Shown here piece by piece: positions 42,027 to 50,546 of a DNA stretch of 64,000 nucleotides. The stretch is from Geobacter sp. SVR (GTDB lineage Bacteria; Desulfobacterota; Desulfuromonadia; Geobacterales; Pseudopelobacteraceae), in contig NZ_AP024469.1 of assembly GCF_016865365.1 (NCBI RefSeq), forward strand, positions 3,750,501 to 3,814,500. Reading direction: 5' to 3'. Made by a program: the position numbers and the translations under genes. Positions within the stretch are counted from its first letter, which is position 1, and every line of letters starts with the position of its first letter. Under the pieces are notes generated by a model, which was not told the origin of the DNA, ran no database searches, and worked only from the letters and a program-made list of their open reading frames with translations.

Positions 42027-43463
42027 TTACCGGTTCAGGTCACGGGCGAACCACTGTCGACAGGCGTCCACAAAAGCGGGCGCGATCCGGGCGTTGCTGC
42101 CGAAGTGCAGATGAACGTAGGAGGCCAGGCAGTTGTTGATACGGTAACCCTCCGGCCCCAGCTCGTGCCCTTGGCGGCTCATGCGGTAGCAACGCCCCAC
42201 CTGTTGCGGCATGGGACCGATTTCGGAGTAGTGAAATTCATGCCCGCGCACCGCTGTCCCGGCAGCGGCAATGACTGCATCGGCAGTAAATTCCACCTGC
42301 CGGTAGCCCAGCGCCTTGCGTTTCGGCAACATGCGTGCCCTGGTGGGGTAGATGCCGACGAAATCGGCTGAATCTCCCCCTGCCCCGGCTGCCATCCCTT
42401 CGGTCAGATAGATGAAGCCTCCGCATTCGGCGTACACAGGCATGCCGGCCGCCCCGGCCCGGCTGATGGCCTCCAGCATGCTCCCATTGCCGGCCAGCCG
42501 TTCGGCATACAGTTCGGGATAGCCCCCCGGCAGATAGAGGCCGGCCGTCCCCTCGGGGAGACCGGCATCGTCCAGGGGGGAGAAAAAAGCCAGTTCCGCC
42601 CCGGCCTGGCGCAAAAGCCGCAGGTTATCCTCGTACATGAAGCAGAAGGCCGGGTCGCGGGCGACGGCGATACGGACGGGGGAAATCCCCCCTAGCCCCC
42701 CTTTCTCAAAGGGGGGTACATGGCTGGATGCCAATGCAGACTTTTCTCCCCCCTTTACAAAAGGGGGGTCGGGGGGGATTTCCAGTGCTGCTAGCCGTTC
42801 CAGATCCAGGTTTTCCTCAGCCAGATCCGCCAGAGCCGCCAGCCAATCCTGCGGCAACGGGTTATCCTCCGCCGTCACCAGGCCCAGGTGCCGCGACGGG
42901 ATCTCCAGCGCCTCCCTGCGGGGCAGGCAGCCGAAGATCGCGATATCGGGCAGGGCTTCGGTCAGACTGTGGCGCAGCAGCTCGGTGTGGGAGGCGCTGC
43001 CGACGTTGTTGAAGATCACCCCCGCCAGTCGGATACGCGGGTCGAAATCCCGGAAACCCTTCACCAGTGCCGCGGCGCTGGCGGCCATGCCGCGCGCGTT
43101 GACCACCAATACCACCGGAGCGCCGGTTATGGCCGCCACCTGGGCGCTGCTTCCCTCGAACGACGCCCCCAGCCCGTCGAACAACCCCATCACCCCTTCG
43201 ATAATGGCAAGATCGGCCTCGGCCGTATGATGCCCGAAGGTGTCACGGACAAAGGACTCCGGGCACATCCAGGCATCCAGGTTGATGGATGGGCGGCCGG
43301 TGACCAGGCGATGGTACCCGGGATCGATGAAGTCCGGCCCGCACTTGAAAGGTGCCACCGCTACCCCGCGGCGCGCCAAGGCCGCCATGACGGCCAGCGT
43401 GACGGTGGTCTTGCCGCTGCCGCTCTGGGGGGCAGCTATCAGAAATCCTCTCATGGCGCTCAC
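42027..43463 (-). CDS. cobB: Cobyrinate a,c-diamide synthase (CobB/CbiA)
   Basis: A 478-residue enzyme that amidates the a and c side chains of cobyrinate with glutamine and ATP. Walker A-like [13 protein letters not shown] is near residue 10; [38 protein letters not shown], the glutaminase Cys in [13 protein letters not shown] and the C-terminal His in [11 protein letters not shown] are all present. An in-frame insertion of about 35 residues (PPFVKGG ... [10 protein letters not shown]) at 227-261 comes from a palindromic DNA element, in the linker before the glutaminase domain. GTG at 43463 overlaps the tonB stop (GTGA) with GAGG 8 bases upstream. It lies downstream of the tonB gene and upstream of the cbiM riboswitch. 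Confidence 0.95.
   Translation of the reverse strand: MSAMRGFLIAAPQSGSGKTTVTLAVMAALARRGVAVAPFKCGPDFIDPGYHRLVTGRPSINLDAWMCPESFVRDTFGHHTAEADLAIIEGVMGLFDGLGASFEGSSAQVAAITGAPVVLVVNARGMAASAAALVKGFRDFDPRIRLAGVIFNNVGSASHTELLRHSLTEALPDIAIFGCLPRREALEIPSRHLGLVTAEDNPLPQDWLAALADLAEENLDLERLAALEIPPDPPFVKGGEKSALASSHVPPFEKGGLGGISPVRIAVARDPAFCFMYEDNLRLLRQAGAELAFFSPLDDAGLPEGTAGLYLPGGYPELYAERLAGNGSMLEAISRAGAAGMPVYAECGGFIYLTEGMAAGAGGDSADFVGIYPTRARMLPKRKALGYRQVEFTADAVIAAAGTAVRGHEFHYSEIGPMPQQVGRCYRMSRQGHELGPEGYRINNCLASYVHLHFGSNARIAPAFVDACRQWFARDLNR
42681..42783. repeat. Palindromic repeat inserted in frame inside cobB
   Basis: Arms 42681-42716 and 42748-42783 are 36-base inverted repeats with 30 identical positions. 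Each arm is itself built of C-runs and G-runs around TTT...AAA, encoding PPF-KGG-type peptides on either strand. The element has 103 bases, with about 31 bases between the arms. Confidence 0.92.
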
Positions 43464-44338
43464 CGGATGATCCTCACAAAGCTCCCCCCGTACCTGAATA
43501 TCATGAACAGATCGTGCTCAGGCTTATCGTATCCTTTGGGAAGAGGCCCGACCGGGCCAATGGTGTGCAGCACGCGAAAAACTTCGTCGTCCAGCACCCG
43601 ATGTCCGGAGCCTTCTATGGATTTGATGGCAACAATCTCGCCTGTCCTGGAATTGAACGTAGCCATGACGACGACTTCGCCGGTCAGTGTTTCCCCGCCG
43701 GGGGGTATCCGCCACACACCGTAGACCGCATTTTCCAGCCGCTTGAAAAATGATACCAGACCCGGATCGCTGGTATTCAGGAGGCGACTTTCGCCCTCCG
43801 CGCCATTGCCCTCGAACGTGCGGCGATATTCCTGCTCCAGCTTGGCGATCCTGCCGGCACTGGGGAAAAGCTGAGGCGTCCCCTGCGGTTTCGCCGACTG
43901 GCGCGGTTTCAGCAGGCTGCTGGCTGAAGAACCGGGCGGTATCTGACTTTCCCGGCGCTCTCCGGTCGATGGTGCGTTTGGTCGTTTCTCGGGCTGCGAT
44001 TCGCGGGGTGCTGGCTGACTTGGTTGCACCGGCCGCCGGGGGAGCTCGCGGTCAGGTTCGGGAGTCCTGTTCCGCAAACCGGCAACAGGCGGAGATGTCT
44101 TCGGAGAGACCGGTGCACGCCGCTCGGGCAGGCGCGGTGTTTCTGGCTGCCGGGGCGGTTCCTGGCGCTTGAGCTCAGGCACCGTCTGCAGATCGATGAA
44201 GACCGGCTCTTTGGCGAGCTGCTTTCCCGATTGCGGCAGGTACAGCAGCAGGGCCAGCGCCCCCAGGTGCAGCAGCAGCGACAGGACCAGCAGATAAAGA
44301 AACGATTTTTCGACGTAACGATCGGAAATACGGCGCAT
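43460..44338 (-). CDS. TonB family energy-transducing protein
   Basis: A 292-residue protein. One N-terminal membrane segment ([24 protein letters not shown]) is followed by a long Pro/Arg/Glu-rich region spanning the periplasm (about 45-150) and a C-terminal TonB domain: [71 protein letters not shown]. TonB transmits proton-motive force to outer-membrane receptors; no receptor or ExbBD gene is in the window. Its coupling to cobB suggests cobalamin or cobinamide uptake (inference). Confidence 0.9.
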   Translation of the reverse strand: MRRISDRYVEKSFLYLLVLSLLLHLGALALLLYLPQSGKQLAKEPVFIDLQTVPELKRQEPPRQPETPRLPERRAPVSPKTSPPVAGLRNRTPEPDRELPRRPVQPSQPAPRESQPEKRPNAPSTGERRESQIPPGSSASSLLKPRQSAKPQGTPQLFPSAGRIAKLEQEYRRTFEGNGAEGESRLLNTSDPGLVSFFKRLENAVYGVWRIPPGGETLTGEVVVMATFNSRTGEIVAIKSIEGSGHRVLDDEVFRVLHTIGPVGPLPKGYDKPEHDLFMIFRYGGSFVRIIR

Positions 44339-44339
44339 A

Positions 44340-45179
44340 TCAGCTGGCGGTTGAGACGTGGAGGCTCTGGTCGTATTCAGGGAGATCAGCCTGGCTGAAT
44401 GTCTCCTTGCGCAAATAGGCCAGGATCTCCAGCAGGCTCTCGAAGATGATCCGCTCCTCTTTGGGGAATTCGGACGGGCTGAGTTCCAGGGTTACGGTGC
44501 TGCGGTAGTCGGTGTTGCGCAGGTGGTGCAGGAAGCGGGTCAGCGGCAGGACGCCGTGTCCCGGCAGCAGATGCTCGCGGCCGTAGCCGTAATCGGAAAA
44601 ATGGATGTTCCTGATACGGTCGCTTTCGTAACAGAGATAAAAATCGTTGATGAAGTTGGTCTTGCCCGACCCCATGTGGGTGCAGTCGAAGGTCATGTAC
44701 AAATTGTGCTCCTGGACGAAGTCGATCAGGCGCTGGGTGTTCGAAAGAATGTGGGGATTGATGCGCATCCTGCCCACCCACGGCATGTTTTCCATGGTTA
44801 CCGCCACCTGGCCGTTCAGGCCGATCTCCTTCTGGAAGTCGTTGATGCTGTAAAGCCAGCGCCAGAAGGCGATCTCCATCCCCATCCAGGAGGGTGGATG
44901 GAAGTTTACCAGAGGGATGCCGCACTCTGCCGCCAATTGAACCGACCGCTTCAGCGACCCCACCGGCCCGCCCCACCCATCCAGCGGCATGAAAGGGGCG
45001 TGGATGGAATATATCGTGGCGATCTCCTGCAGCGATCGTATCAGCCTGGCCGGGTTGTCCCTCTGAAAGTCGTGATTGATGATCAGTTCGACACCGTCGA
45101 AACCGGCCAGGGCCGACAGCTCGAAAACCTTCTGCAACGGCAGCGTGAAAAGCGAACCGGTGGAAAGGGTGATCAACAT
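44340..45179 (-). CDS. Xylose isomerase-like TIM barrel protein (sugar phosphate isomerase/epimerase family)
   Basis: A 279-residue TIM barrel. MLITLSTGSLFTLPLQKVFELSALAGFDGVELIINHDF starts the barrel; metal-ligand type residues are in VNFHPPSW, VTMENMPW, YMTFDCTHMGSGKTNF, IRNIHFSDYGYGREH and LLPGHGVLPL, and VTLELSPSEF. The pattern resembles AP_endonuc_2 epimerases/isomerases. Substrate unknown. The ATG overlaps the upstream stop (TGATG), so translation is coupled to the DUF294 gene. Confidence 0.85.
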   Translation of the reverse strand: MLITLSTGSLFTLPLQKVFELSALAGFDGVELIINHDFQRDNPARLIRSLQEIATIYSIHAPFMPLDGWGGPVGSLKRSVQLAAECGIPLVNFHPPSWMGMEIAFWRWLYSINDFQKEIGLNGQVAVTMENMPWVGRMRINPHILSNTQRLIDFVQEHNLYMTFDCTHMGSGKTNFINDFYLCYESDRIRNIHFSDYGYGREHLLPGHGVLPLTRFLHHLRNTDYRSTVTLELSPSEFPKEERIIFESLLEILAYLRKETFSQADLPEYDQSLHVSTAS

Positions 45180-46408
45180 CAGACCTGCTCCATCAAACCG
45201 CTGAAAGCTATGCCGACATGGCGCTGCAGAGTGGCAACCGTTTCCAGGAAATCCTTGAAACGTTCCTGGACCTCCGCCGGACTCGCCTGTACATCGAAAT
45301 ACCCGGCAGCCTCATAGGCCCGGTCGGCCAGACAGGCCGTTTCGCGCTGCAGCCGCAGCTCGTTGAAAAAGTGCCAGGCCTCCAGCAGACGTTCGGCCAT
45401 TTCAACATCGATCTCACTGCGGGCCAGCAGTTTCCGGACCCGCTGGGTCGTTTCCACCTCGCGCACCCCCTTGAGCAGCGCCAGGGAGCCGATGGCCGAG
45501 GAGAGCGGCAGCAGGGCGTGTTCGAGCAGCCCGAACATACCCCGCTGCGCCCCTCGCCTCGCAAGCCTGATACCCCCCATCATGCCGATCCCGGTGGAAA
45601 GCCCCATCATCTGCGACACCAGAAAGGCGTGAGCAGAGCGGCTTCCCTCCAAGGCCTGCACGCAACTGGAGTAAAATTCATCGGCCAGCCCCTGGTCGGA
45701 AAAGAGCGCATCCTGATCCGCCAGCCGGGTGAGATCATTCAGGTATCGCGATCTGTTGCGCTCCAGCAACTCCGCAACCCGCTGCTTCCAGACCCTCATG
45801 CTGCCGCGCCATTCGAGCCTTCCCGGCGTGACCTGGCCGTCGAGCGACAGCCCCGCGGCCTGAAAAGCCTCCTCCAGTACCCGGCCGAAGCGTTCCATGA
45901 CGGCCGGTTCCGGCGCATCGCCGCCATGGACCAGCAGCAGCTGCAAACGGTGGAGCGGCGAAAACTCGCGGCGTCCCCCGCTGTTCAGGGCAATCAGCGC
46001 CACCGGCAGGTCAGCGCAGCCGGTCTGCTGCCTGGCATACCCCACGATGGTGGTGCTCGCCGCGCGCAGGAATTCTGCGCTCAGATGAAAAAAGGCGATA
46101 GCTGAACGGTTCCGGCCGAAGAAATCGTAGCAGGCGGTGTAGAATCGATCGACCAGGGGGTGCAGCAGATCAGGTCCACCGGCTGTGGCGGCCTCGGCAA
46201 TCATAAGCCGCAGATGGGCCAGTTCGTCCGCATGCAGCGCCTCGCGCCCCGCCAGCTCACGCTCGACCTCGGCAAACAGTTCTTCAGCCTGTTCCGACGA
46301 CATGCAGGCAGCACTCTCCAGCAGGGTTTGGCGGCAGGTGAGCACGAAATCTCTGGCTGCCAGCCAGGTGTTGAAATCTTTTCCCTTTGAAGAGGCGACC
46401 AGTGCCAT
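45179..46408 (-). CDS. DUF294-type nucleotidyltransferase-like protein with degenerate active site
   Basis: A 409-residue helical protein resembling the DUF294/GlnD-like nucleotidyltransferase plus its C-terminal substrate-binding domain. The region LIALNSGGRREFSPLHRLQLLLVHG (about residues 138-162) aligns with the family's GSxGRREQ-x4-DQDNALI, but the metal-binding Asp pair is replaced (HRLQ), so catalysis is unlikely. No CBS domains precede it. LLERNRSRYLNDLTRLAD and EVETTQRVRKLLARSEIDVEMAERLLEAWHFFNELRLQRE fit the C-terminal domain. Such proteins commonly accompany acetate-type symporters. Start: GGAGGAG before ATG at 46408, TGATG overlap. Confidence 0.8.
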   Translation of the reverse strand: MALVASSKGKDFNTWLAARDFVLTCRQTLLESAACMSSEQAEELFAEVERELAGREALHADELAHLRLMIAEAATAGGPDLLHPLVDRFYTACYDFFGRNRSAIAFFHLSAEFLRAASTTIVGYARQQTGCADLPVALIALNSGGRREFSPLHRLQLLLVHGGDAPEPAVMERFGRVLEEAFQAAGLSLDGQVTPGRLEWRGSMRVWKQRVAELLERNRSRYLNDLTRLADQDALFSDQGLADEFYSSCVQALEGSRSAHAFLVSQMMGLSTGIGMMGGIRLARRGAQRGMFGLLEHALLPLSSAIGSLALLKGVREVETTQRVRKLLARSEIDVEMAERLLEAWHFFNELRLQRETACLADRAYEAAGYFDVQASPAEVQERFKDFLETVATLQRHVGIAFSGLMEQV

Positions 46409-47931
46409 CACTCCTCCGCGCCGTCATGCACGTGACGGTTCAAAAAGGTGCGTATCTCGACCGAAGGGGGTGAGGTCATCAGCGAAACCGCAATCATGAT
46501 CGCAATCACCAGCGGTGCCCCCAGAAAAGCGGAGGAGGTATACGGCAGCAGGCTTGCGATCAATGGAATGCTCCCCCCTGCAACCAGCGGGGCAACGGTG
46601 ATTATCACTCCGGCCAGCATGCCGGCAATGGCGCCGGCGGCATTGGCCCGCCCCCACCAGATACCGAGCAGGAACACCGGGAAAATGGTGTTGCCGGCCA
46701 GGGCGAATGCCAGAGCCGCGATCTCGGCGATCATCATTCCTCCGGGACGGAAGGCCAGCGCCAGAGAAACGGCGGACAGGACCAGAAAAAACCCTTTTGC
46801 CGCATAGACCTTGTCGTTCTCTGAGGCATTCGGGCGGATCAGGCGCGGATAGATGTCATAGGAAAAAGAGGCGGCCCCGGTCAGCATCAGGCCGGTCACG
46901 GTGGAGAAGGCGGCGCTCATGCCGCCCGCCACCAGGAGGCCGGTCACCCATACCGGCAAACCGCCGTGCAGGGCGGCGGAAAGCACCACCGTGTCGGCGG
47001 AGGCCGGATCGAACGGAACCGAGCCACGGGCCTCGAACAGCCGTGCCAGCACGGCGTAGGCAGGCGCAGACCAGTATATCAGGGCGATGAAGAACAGTCC
47101 CCAGGCCACTCCCCAGCGGGCATCGCGGATGCCCGGCACCATGTAGAAGCGCGAGAGCACATGCGGCAGGCCGGCTGTGCCGAACATCAGCGTAAAGCAG
47201 AGCGCGAACCAGGCAAAGGGGGATTCGCCGGCAAAGGGCTGCGGCCAGACAAATCCGAACTGCTGCTTCAGTTCACTGATGGCGGTACCATAGCCGAACT
47301 GCGGCAGCAGCCAGAAATATCCCAGCTTGCGGGTCAAAAGCATCAGCGGCAGGATGAAGGCGATGATCAGTACGAAATACTGCAGTTTCTGGTTGCGGGC
47401 CACCCCCAGCGTACCGGATATGACCACAAAACCCACCACCAGCGATGCGCCTATGATCAGTGCGGGGGTATAGGCAATGCCGAACAGCCACGACACCAGC
47501 AGAGCTATGCCGCGAAACTGCGCCACACTGTAGATTGCGGCAATCGCGATGGCGATGATCGCCGCCAGGGTGCGGGCCGCTTCGGATTCGTAGCGGAAGG
47601 CCACGAAATCGGGGGCAGTGTATTTGCCGAAACGGCGTATCTGGGTCGCCATCAGCACCAGCAGCAGGACATAGCCCCCTGTCCACCCCACGACGAACGC
47701 CATGGCCAGATAGCCTTTGAGGTAAAACATCCCGGCCAGACCGAGAAAACTGGCGGCGCTCATCCAGTTGCTGGCTATGGCCGCTCCTATCCCGATCCGT
47801 CCGCTGTAGCTGCCGCCGAAACCATATTCCGAAGCCTGACGTGTCCTGGCCCCCAACCCGGAAAAGAACAGAAAGGCGAACAGGGCGGCCACGATCGACA
47901 AGGGGAGGTACTGTACGCTACCCGGTTCCAT
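46408..47931 (-). CDS. Sodium:solute symporter (acetate/ActP-like, large subunit)
   Basis: A 507-residue integral membrane protein of the SSS family with about 13 hydrophobic segments. ASNWMSAASFLGLAGMFYLKG, YTAPDFVAFRYES, MFGTAGLPHVLSRFYMVP, AAFSTVTGLMLTGAASFSYDIYPRLI are characteristic, including the conserved Ser/Thr sodium-site residues. This class pairs with a DUF4212 small subunit. The solute is probably a short carboxylate such as acetate (inference). The start at 47931 is supported by GGGAGGAGTGAG just upstream. Confidence 0.92.
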   Translation of the reverse strand: MEPGSVQYLPLSIVAALFAFLFFSGLGARTRQASEYGFGGSYSGRIGIGAAIASNWMSAASFLGLAGMFYLKGYLAMAFVVGWTGGYVLLLVLMATQIRRFGKYTAPDFVAFRYESEAARTLAAIIAIAIAAIYSVAQFRGIALLVSWLFGIAYTPALIIGASLVVGFVVISGTLGVARNQKLQYFVLIIAFILPLMLLTRKLGYFWLLPQFGYGTAISELKQQFGFVWPQPFAGESPFAWFALCFTLMFGTAGLPHVLSRFYMVPGIRDARWGVAWGLFFIALIYWSAPAYAVLARLFEARGSVPFDPASADTVVLSAALHGGLPVWVTGLLVAGGMSAAFSTVTGLMLTGAASFSYDIYPRLIRPNASENDKVYAAKGFFLVLSAVSLALAFRPGGMMIAEIAALAFALAGNTIFPVFLLGIWWGRANAAGAIAGMLAGVIITVAPLVAGGSIPLIASLLPYTSSAFLGAPLVIAIMIAVSLMTSPPSVEIRTFLNRHVHDGAEE

Positions 47932-47932
47932 C

Positions 47933-48277
47933 TCACTCCTCCCGGCCGTCGTTGGAGCGGGTCCGGAATCTGAGCGCAGCCCCCCGGCCATGCGTGTCGT
48001 GACGGTCCATCCAGATATTGAAAATCACGCAGAGAATTATGAACCACAGAGGCAAAAACTGGCCGGTCAGCCAGAAAGGGATCGGCAGGTTGAAGAAGGT
48101 CCACTGGGAGATGGATTCCCCCTGGCGGGAATGTCCGAGCAGATACACCAGCCCCTGTGATCCCGCTATGGCTGCCAGCCATCCGGCCAGAACCATGCCG
48201 ATCACCAGGATCTGCCTCTTCATGGTCGCACCGCTGGGTTTGAAGATGTTTGTCTCGGATGATCCGGATGTAGCCAT
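47933..48277 (-). CDS. DUF4212 symporter small subunit
   Basis: A 114-residue protein with two membrane segments (QILVIGMVLAGWLAAIAGSQGLVYLLG and FLPLWFIILCVIFNIWMDRHD). The FFNLPIPFWLTGQFLPL block with NIWMDR is typical of the small partner of SSS carboxylate symporters. AGGAGG precedes the ATG. The 3' end is one base from the large-subunit start, so both are coupled. First gene of the operon that ends with cobB. Confidence 0.9.
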   Translation of the reverse strand: MATSGSSETNIFKPSGATMKRQILVIGMVLAGWLAAIAGSQGLVYLLGHSRQGESISQWTFFNLPIPFWLTGQFLPLWFIILCVIFNIWMDRHDTHGRGAALRFRTRSNDGREE

Positions 48278-48384
48278 GATCCCCCTCCTCCAGCCTCTGG
48301 AACGTGCAATTCACTCAGCCTGCTCCGATGGGCCTTCCATTGTTCGACCCCAGACGGAAGCGCTTGATAAACTTCGATTTCAGA

Positions 48385-48999
48385 TCATACTTTGCGGTAA
48401 TGGATAAAGTAGATCTTTTTCCCTTCCGCCATGAATTTTAACATGTATTTGGACAGGGGGTATCCCTGCAATTCGTGCTGGTAAGGTTCGGGAAGCACAT
48501 TGGTAAAAGCGGGGACGCCGCCCATCATGTGCGCCACATCCAGTCCGTAATCATCGAAATCGGTGGCAAAATGGAAATCGGCCGACTGCTGCAGGTAACC
48601 GGACAAAAACTGCATGAAATCGGCATTCACCAGGCGGCGTTTGCGGTGTCGCATTTTGGGCCAGGGATCGGGACAATTGATGATCGTCGCGCACAGCGAA
48701 CCCTGCGGAATGCAGCGCACCATGAAGCTGCGCGCCTCGTCCCGCACTACCCGCACATTGTCCAGCCCCATCGTGTCGATGCGCTTGCAGGTCCTGAGAC
48801 AGCCCTTGTTGTAATAGTCGAGGGCGATGAAGTTCCGGTCAGGGTGCAGCACCGCCATCTGGGCCACAAAATCGCCCATGCCGCTGCCGATTTCGAGCGC
48901 CAGAGGCTTGTCGTTACCGAAAATCCGCCCCCAGTCGGGCATGCTGGTCAAAAGTTCAGGTTCTACGAAGGATGGGGAATTTATGGGAATCAGGTTCAC
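48385..48999 (-). CDS. trmB: tRNA (guanine-N7)-methyltransferase TrmB
   Basis: A 204-residue SAM-dependent enzyme that forms m7G46 in t[20 protein letters not shown] is motif [19 protein letters not shown], the [18 protein letters not shown] signature (DPWPKxRHxKRR) and [12 protein letters not shown] complete the family set. Length normal. The ATG is at 48999; no strong ribosome binding site. Confidence 0.95.
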   Translation of the reverse strand: MNLIPINSPSFVEPELLTSMPDWGRIFGNDKPLALEIGSGMGDFVAQMAVLHPDRNFIALDYYNKGCLRTCKRIDTMGLDNVRVVRDEARSFMVRCIPQGSLCATIINCPDPWPKMRHRKRRLVNADFMQFLSGYLQQSADFHFATDFDDYGLDVAHMMGGVPAFTNVLPEPYQHELQGYPLSKYMLKFMAEGKKIYFIHYRKV

Positions 49000-49340
49000 T
49001 GTGGCTACCTCGATCTCTGTTGATTCTCGAATCCGTGATGCCTCGCCGACTGCCCGCAGGCCGCACCTCCTCCGGGGGCGTCGGCACGTATGCCGTCATG
49101 GATTCGGATGACGGCAACAGTTGAAAGTATCATAAATCAGCGCCGCGTTCACCGGTTTTTCCAATCCGGCACAAAATGAAATGAGCGGAAAGGGAATTTC
49201 GGCCTACGAAACGACCGGAGCAGCCGTTTCAACGGAACCAATTGAGAGCCGTGGCATTTCGCCTTAACTTTCGGAGGGCGGTGTGCTATAGACGGTGGAA
49301 AAGGTCAGGCGATCAAGGTCATAGGGACAGGTGAAAGAGT
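49000..49340. other. Gap upstream of trmB and of a small membrane protein
   Basis: The 341 bases have no convincing gene, RNA or terminator. A GACAGGTGAAAGAGT ribosome binding site for the rightward gene lies at the right edge. Promoters for both directions must lie here but are not obvious. Confidence 0.5.
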
Positions 49341-49604
49341 ATGGAAATAGTCGGCGGTTTCATGGTGATGATGAGTATCCTGGGCTTCTTCCTGGCGGTG
49401 ATCTGGCTGATCATGCCGTTCGTCGTATTCGCGACCAAGGGAAAGCTGGACCGGACCCTGGAAGTGCTGGACGGACTGGACAAGCGCCTGGCCGGCATCG
49501 AAACGCAGCTGGCCGCGCTGCGGCAGATGGGAGACAAACCGGCAACCGGACCTGCCGCTACGGATCTGCCCCCGGAGGAGGAGCAGCAACAGTCGTTATT
49601 ATGA
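49341..49604 (+). CDS. Small membrane protein with a coiled-coil tail
   Basis: An 87-residue protein. An N-terminal hydrophobic segment (MMSILGFFLAVIWLIMPFVVFATKG) is followed by a helical coiled-coil-like region (LDRTLEVLDGLDKRLAGIETQLAAL) and an acidic Pro/Glu tail. Function unknown. AGGTGA precedes the ATG. It lies 71 bases before fabI and may share its transcript. Confidence 0.75.
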   Translation: MEIVGGFMVMMSILGFFLAVIWLIMPFVVFATKGKLDRTLEVLDGLDKRLAGIETQLAALRQMGDKPATGPAATDLPPEEEQQQSLL

Positions 49605-49675
49605 TTGCCGCTTGCCTGATGACAGTTTTCTGATATGATAAGTGCTCCAATAATTTTAACCGGAGGTTGTACAAG

Positions 49676-50446
49676 ATGTCGCTGTTGCAGGGCAAAAAAG
49701 CACTGATTTTCGGTGTTGCAAACGACAAGAGCATTGCCTGGGCCATAGCCCGCACGTTGCACGAGCAGGGAGCGGAACTTGCCGTTACCTATGCGGGAGA
49801 GGCATTCGAAAAGCGGGTCCGGCCACTGGCGGAATCCCTGAATGCAGCAGCGATCCTGCCCTGCAACGTCACCAGCGACCAGGAAATCAAGGCGGTATTC
49901 AGCGAGCTTTCAAAGGTGTGGGACGGGGTGGATATCATTATCCATGCGGTCGCCTTTGCCAATAAGGAAGAACTGAAGGGCACCGTCCTCAATACGACCC
50001 GCGAGGGCTTTGCAATGGCCATGGACATCAGTGTCTATTCCTTCCTGGCCGTCCTGAAGGAAGGCCACGCAATGATGCAGGGGCGCAACGCCTCGGCATT
50101 GACGCTCAGCTACTATGGCGCCGTCAAGGTCTTCCCCAGCTACAATGTCATGGGAGTCGCCAAAGCCGCGTTGGAAGCCTCCGTGCGCTACCTGGCCGAG
50201 GCCTTCGGCCCCGAGGGCATCCGCGTCAACGGCATCTCGGCCGGCCCCATCCGTACCCTGGCCGCTGCCGGTGTGAACGGCTTCCACAACATTCTCAACA
50301 TCGTCGAGTCCAAGGCGCCCCTGCGCCGCACCATCACCCAGGACGATGTAGCCCGTTCGGCGCTCTACCTTTGCAGCGACCTGGCCTCCGGTGTAACCGG
50401 CGAGATCCACTACGTCGACGGCGGCTACAATGTGATCGGACTTTGA
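49676..50446 (+). CDS. fabI: Enoyl-[acyl-carrier-protein] reductase (NADH) FabI
   Basis: A 256-residue short-chain-dehydrogenase-type enzyme for the last step of fatty acid elongation. GVANDKSIAWAIARTL holds the FabI cofactor pattern, LTLSYYGAVKVFPSYNVMGVAKAAL has the Tyr and Tyr-x6-Lys residues, and NGISAGPIRTLAAAG is typical. Start at 49676 set by CGGAGG 9 bases upstream. Confidence 0.96.
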   Translation: MSLLQGKKALIFGVANDKSIAWAIARTLHEQGAELAVTYAGEAFEKRVRPLAESLNAAAILPCNVTSDQEIKAVFSELSKVWDGVDIIIHAVAFANKEELKGTVLNTTREGFAMAMDISVYSFLAVLKEGHAMMQGRNASALTLSYYGAVKVFPSYNVMGVAKAALEASVRYLAEAFGPEGIRVNGISAGPIRTLAAAGVNGFHNILNIVESKAPLRRTITQDDVARSALYLCSDLASGVTGEIHYVDGGYNVIGL

Positions 50447-50449
50447 AAC

Positions 50450-50522
50450 AGGTCAAGGTCAAGGCTGAGGTCAAGAACCCCGGTTTTTCCTCAGCCTTAA
50501 CCTTAACCTCAGCCTCAACCTG
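50450..50522. repeat. Word palindrome (AGGTCAAGG type) between fabI and hflX
   Basis: The left arm (50450-50476) repeats GGTCAAGG/GGCTGAGG; the right arm (50489-50522) repeats CCTTAACC/CCTCAGCC and pairs with it in part. It has the same architecture as the palindromes in the cobalamin cluster but with different words. It ends about 25 bases before the inferred hflX start. Confidence 0.72.
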
Positions 50523-50546
50523 ATTCTCCCCTCCCGGAGCACTCCC

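Noticed and set aside
42640-42790. Possible CRISPR-like or terminator block in the C- and G-rich stretch
   Set aside because: Only two arms in inverted orientation occur, with no repeated spacer pattern, and the frame of cobB reads through.
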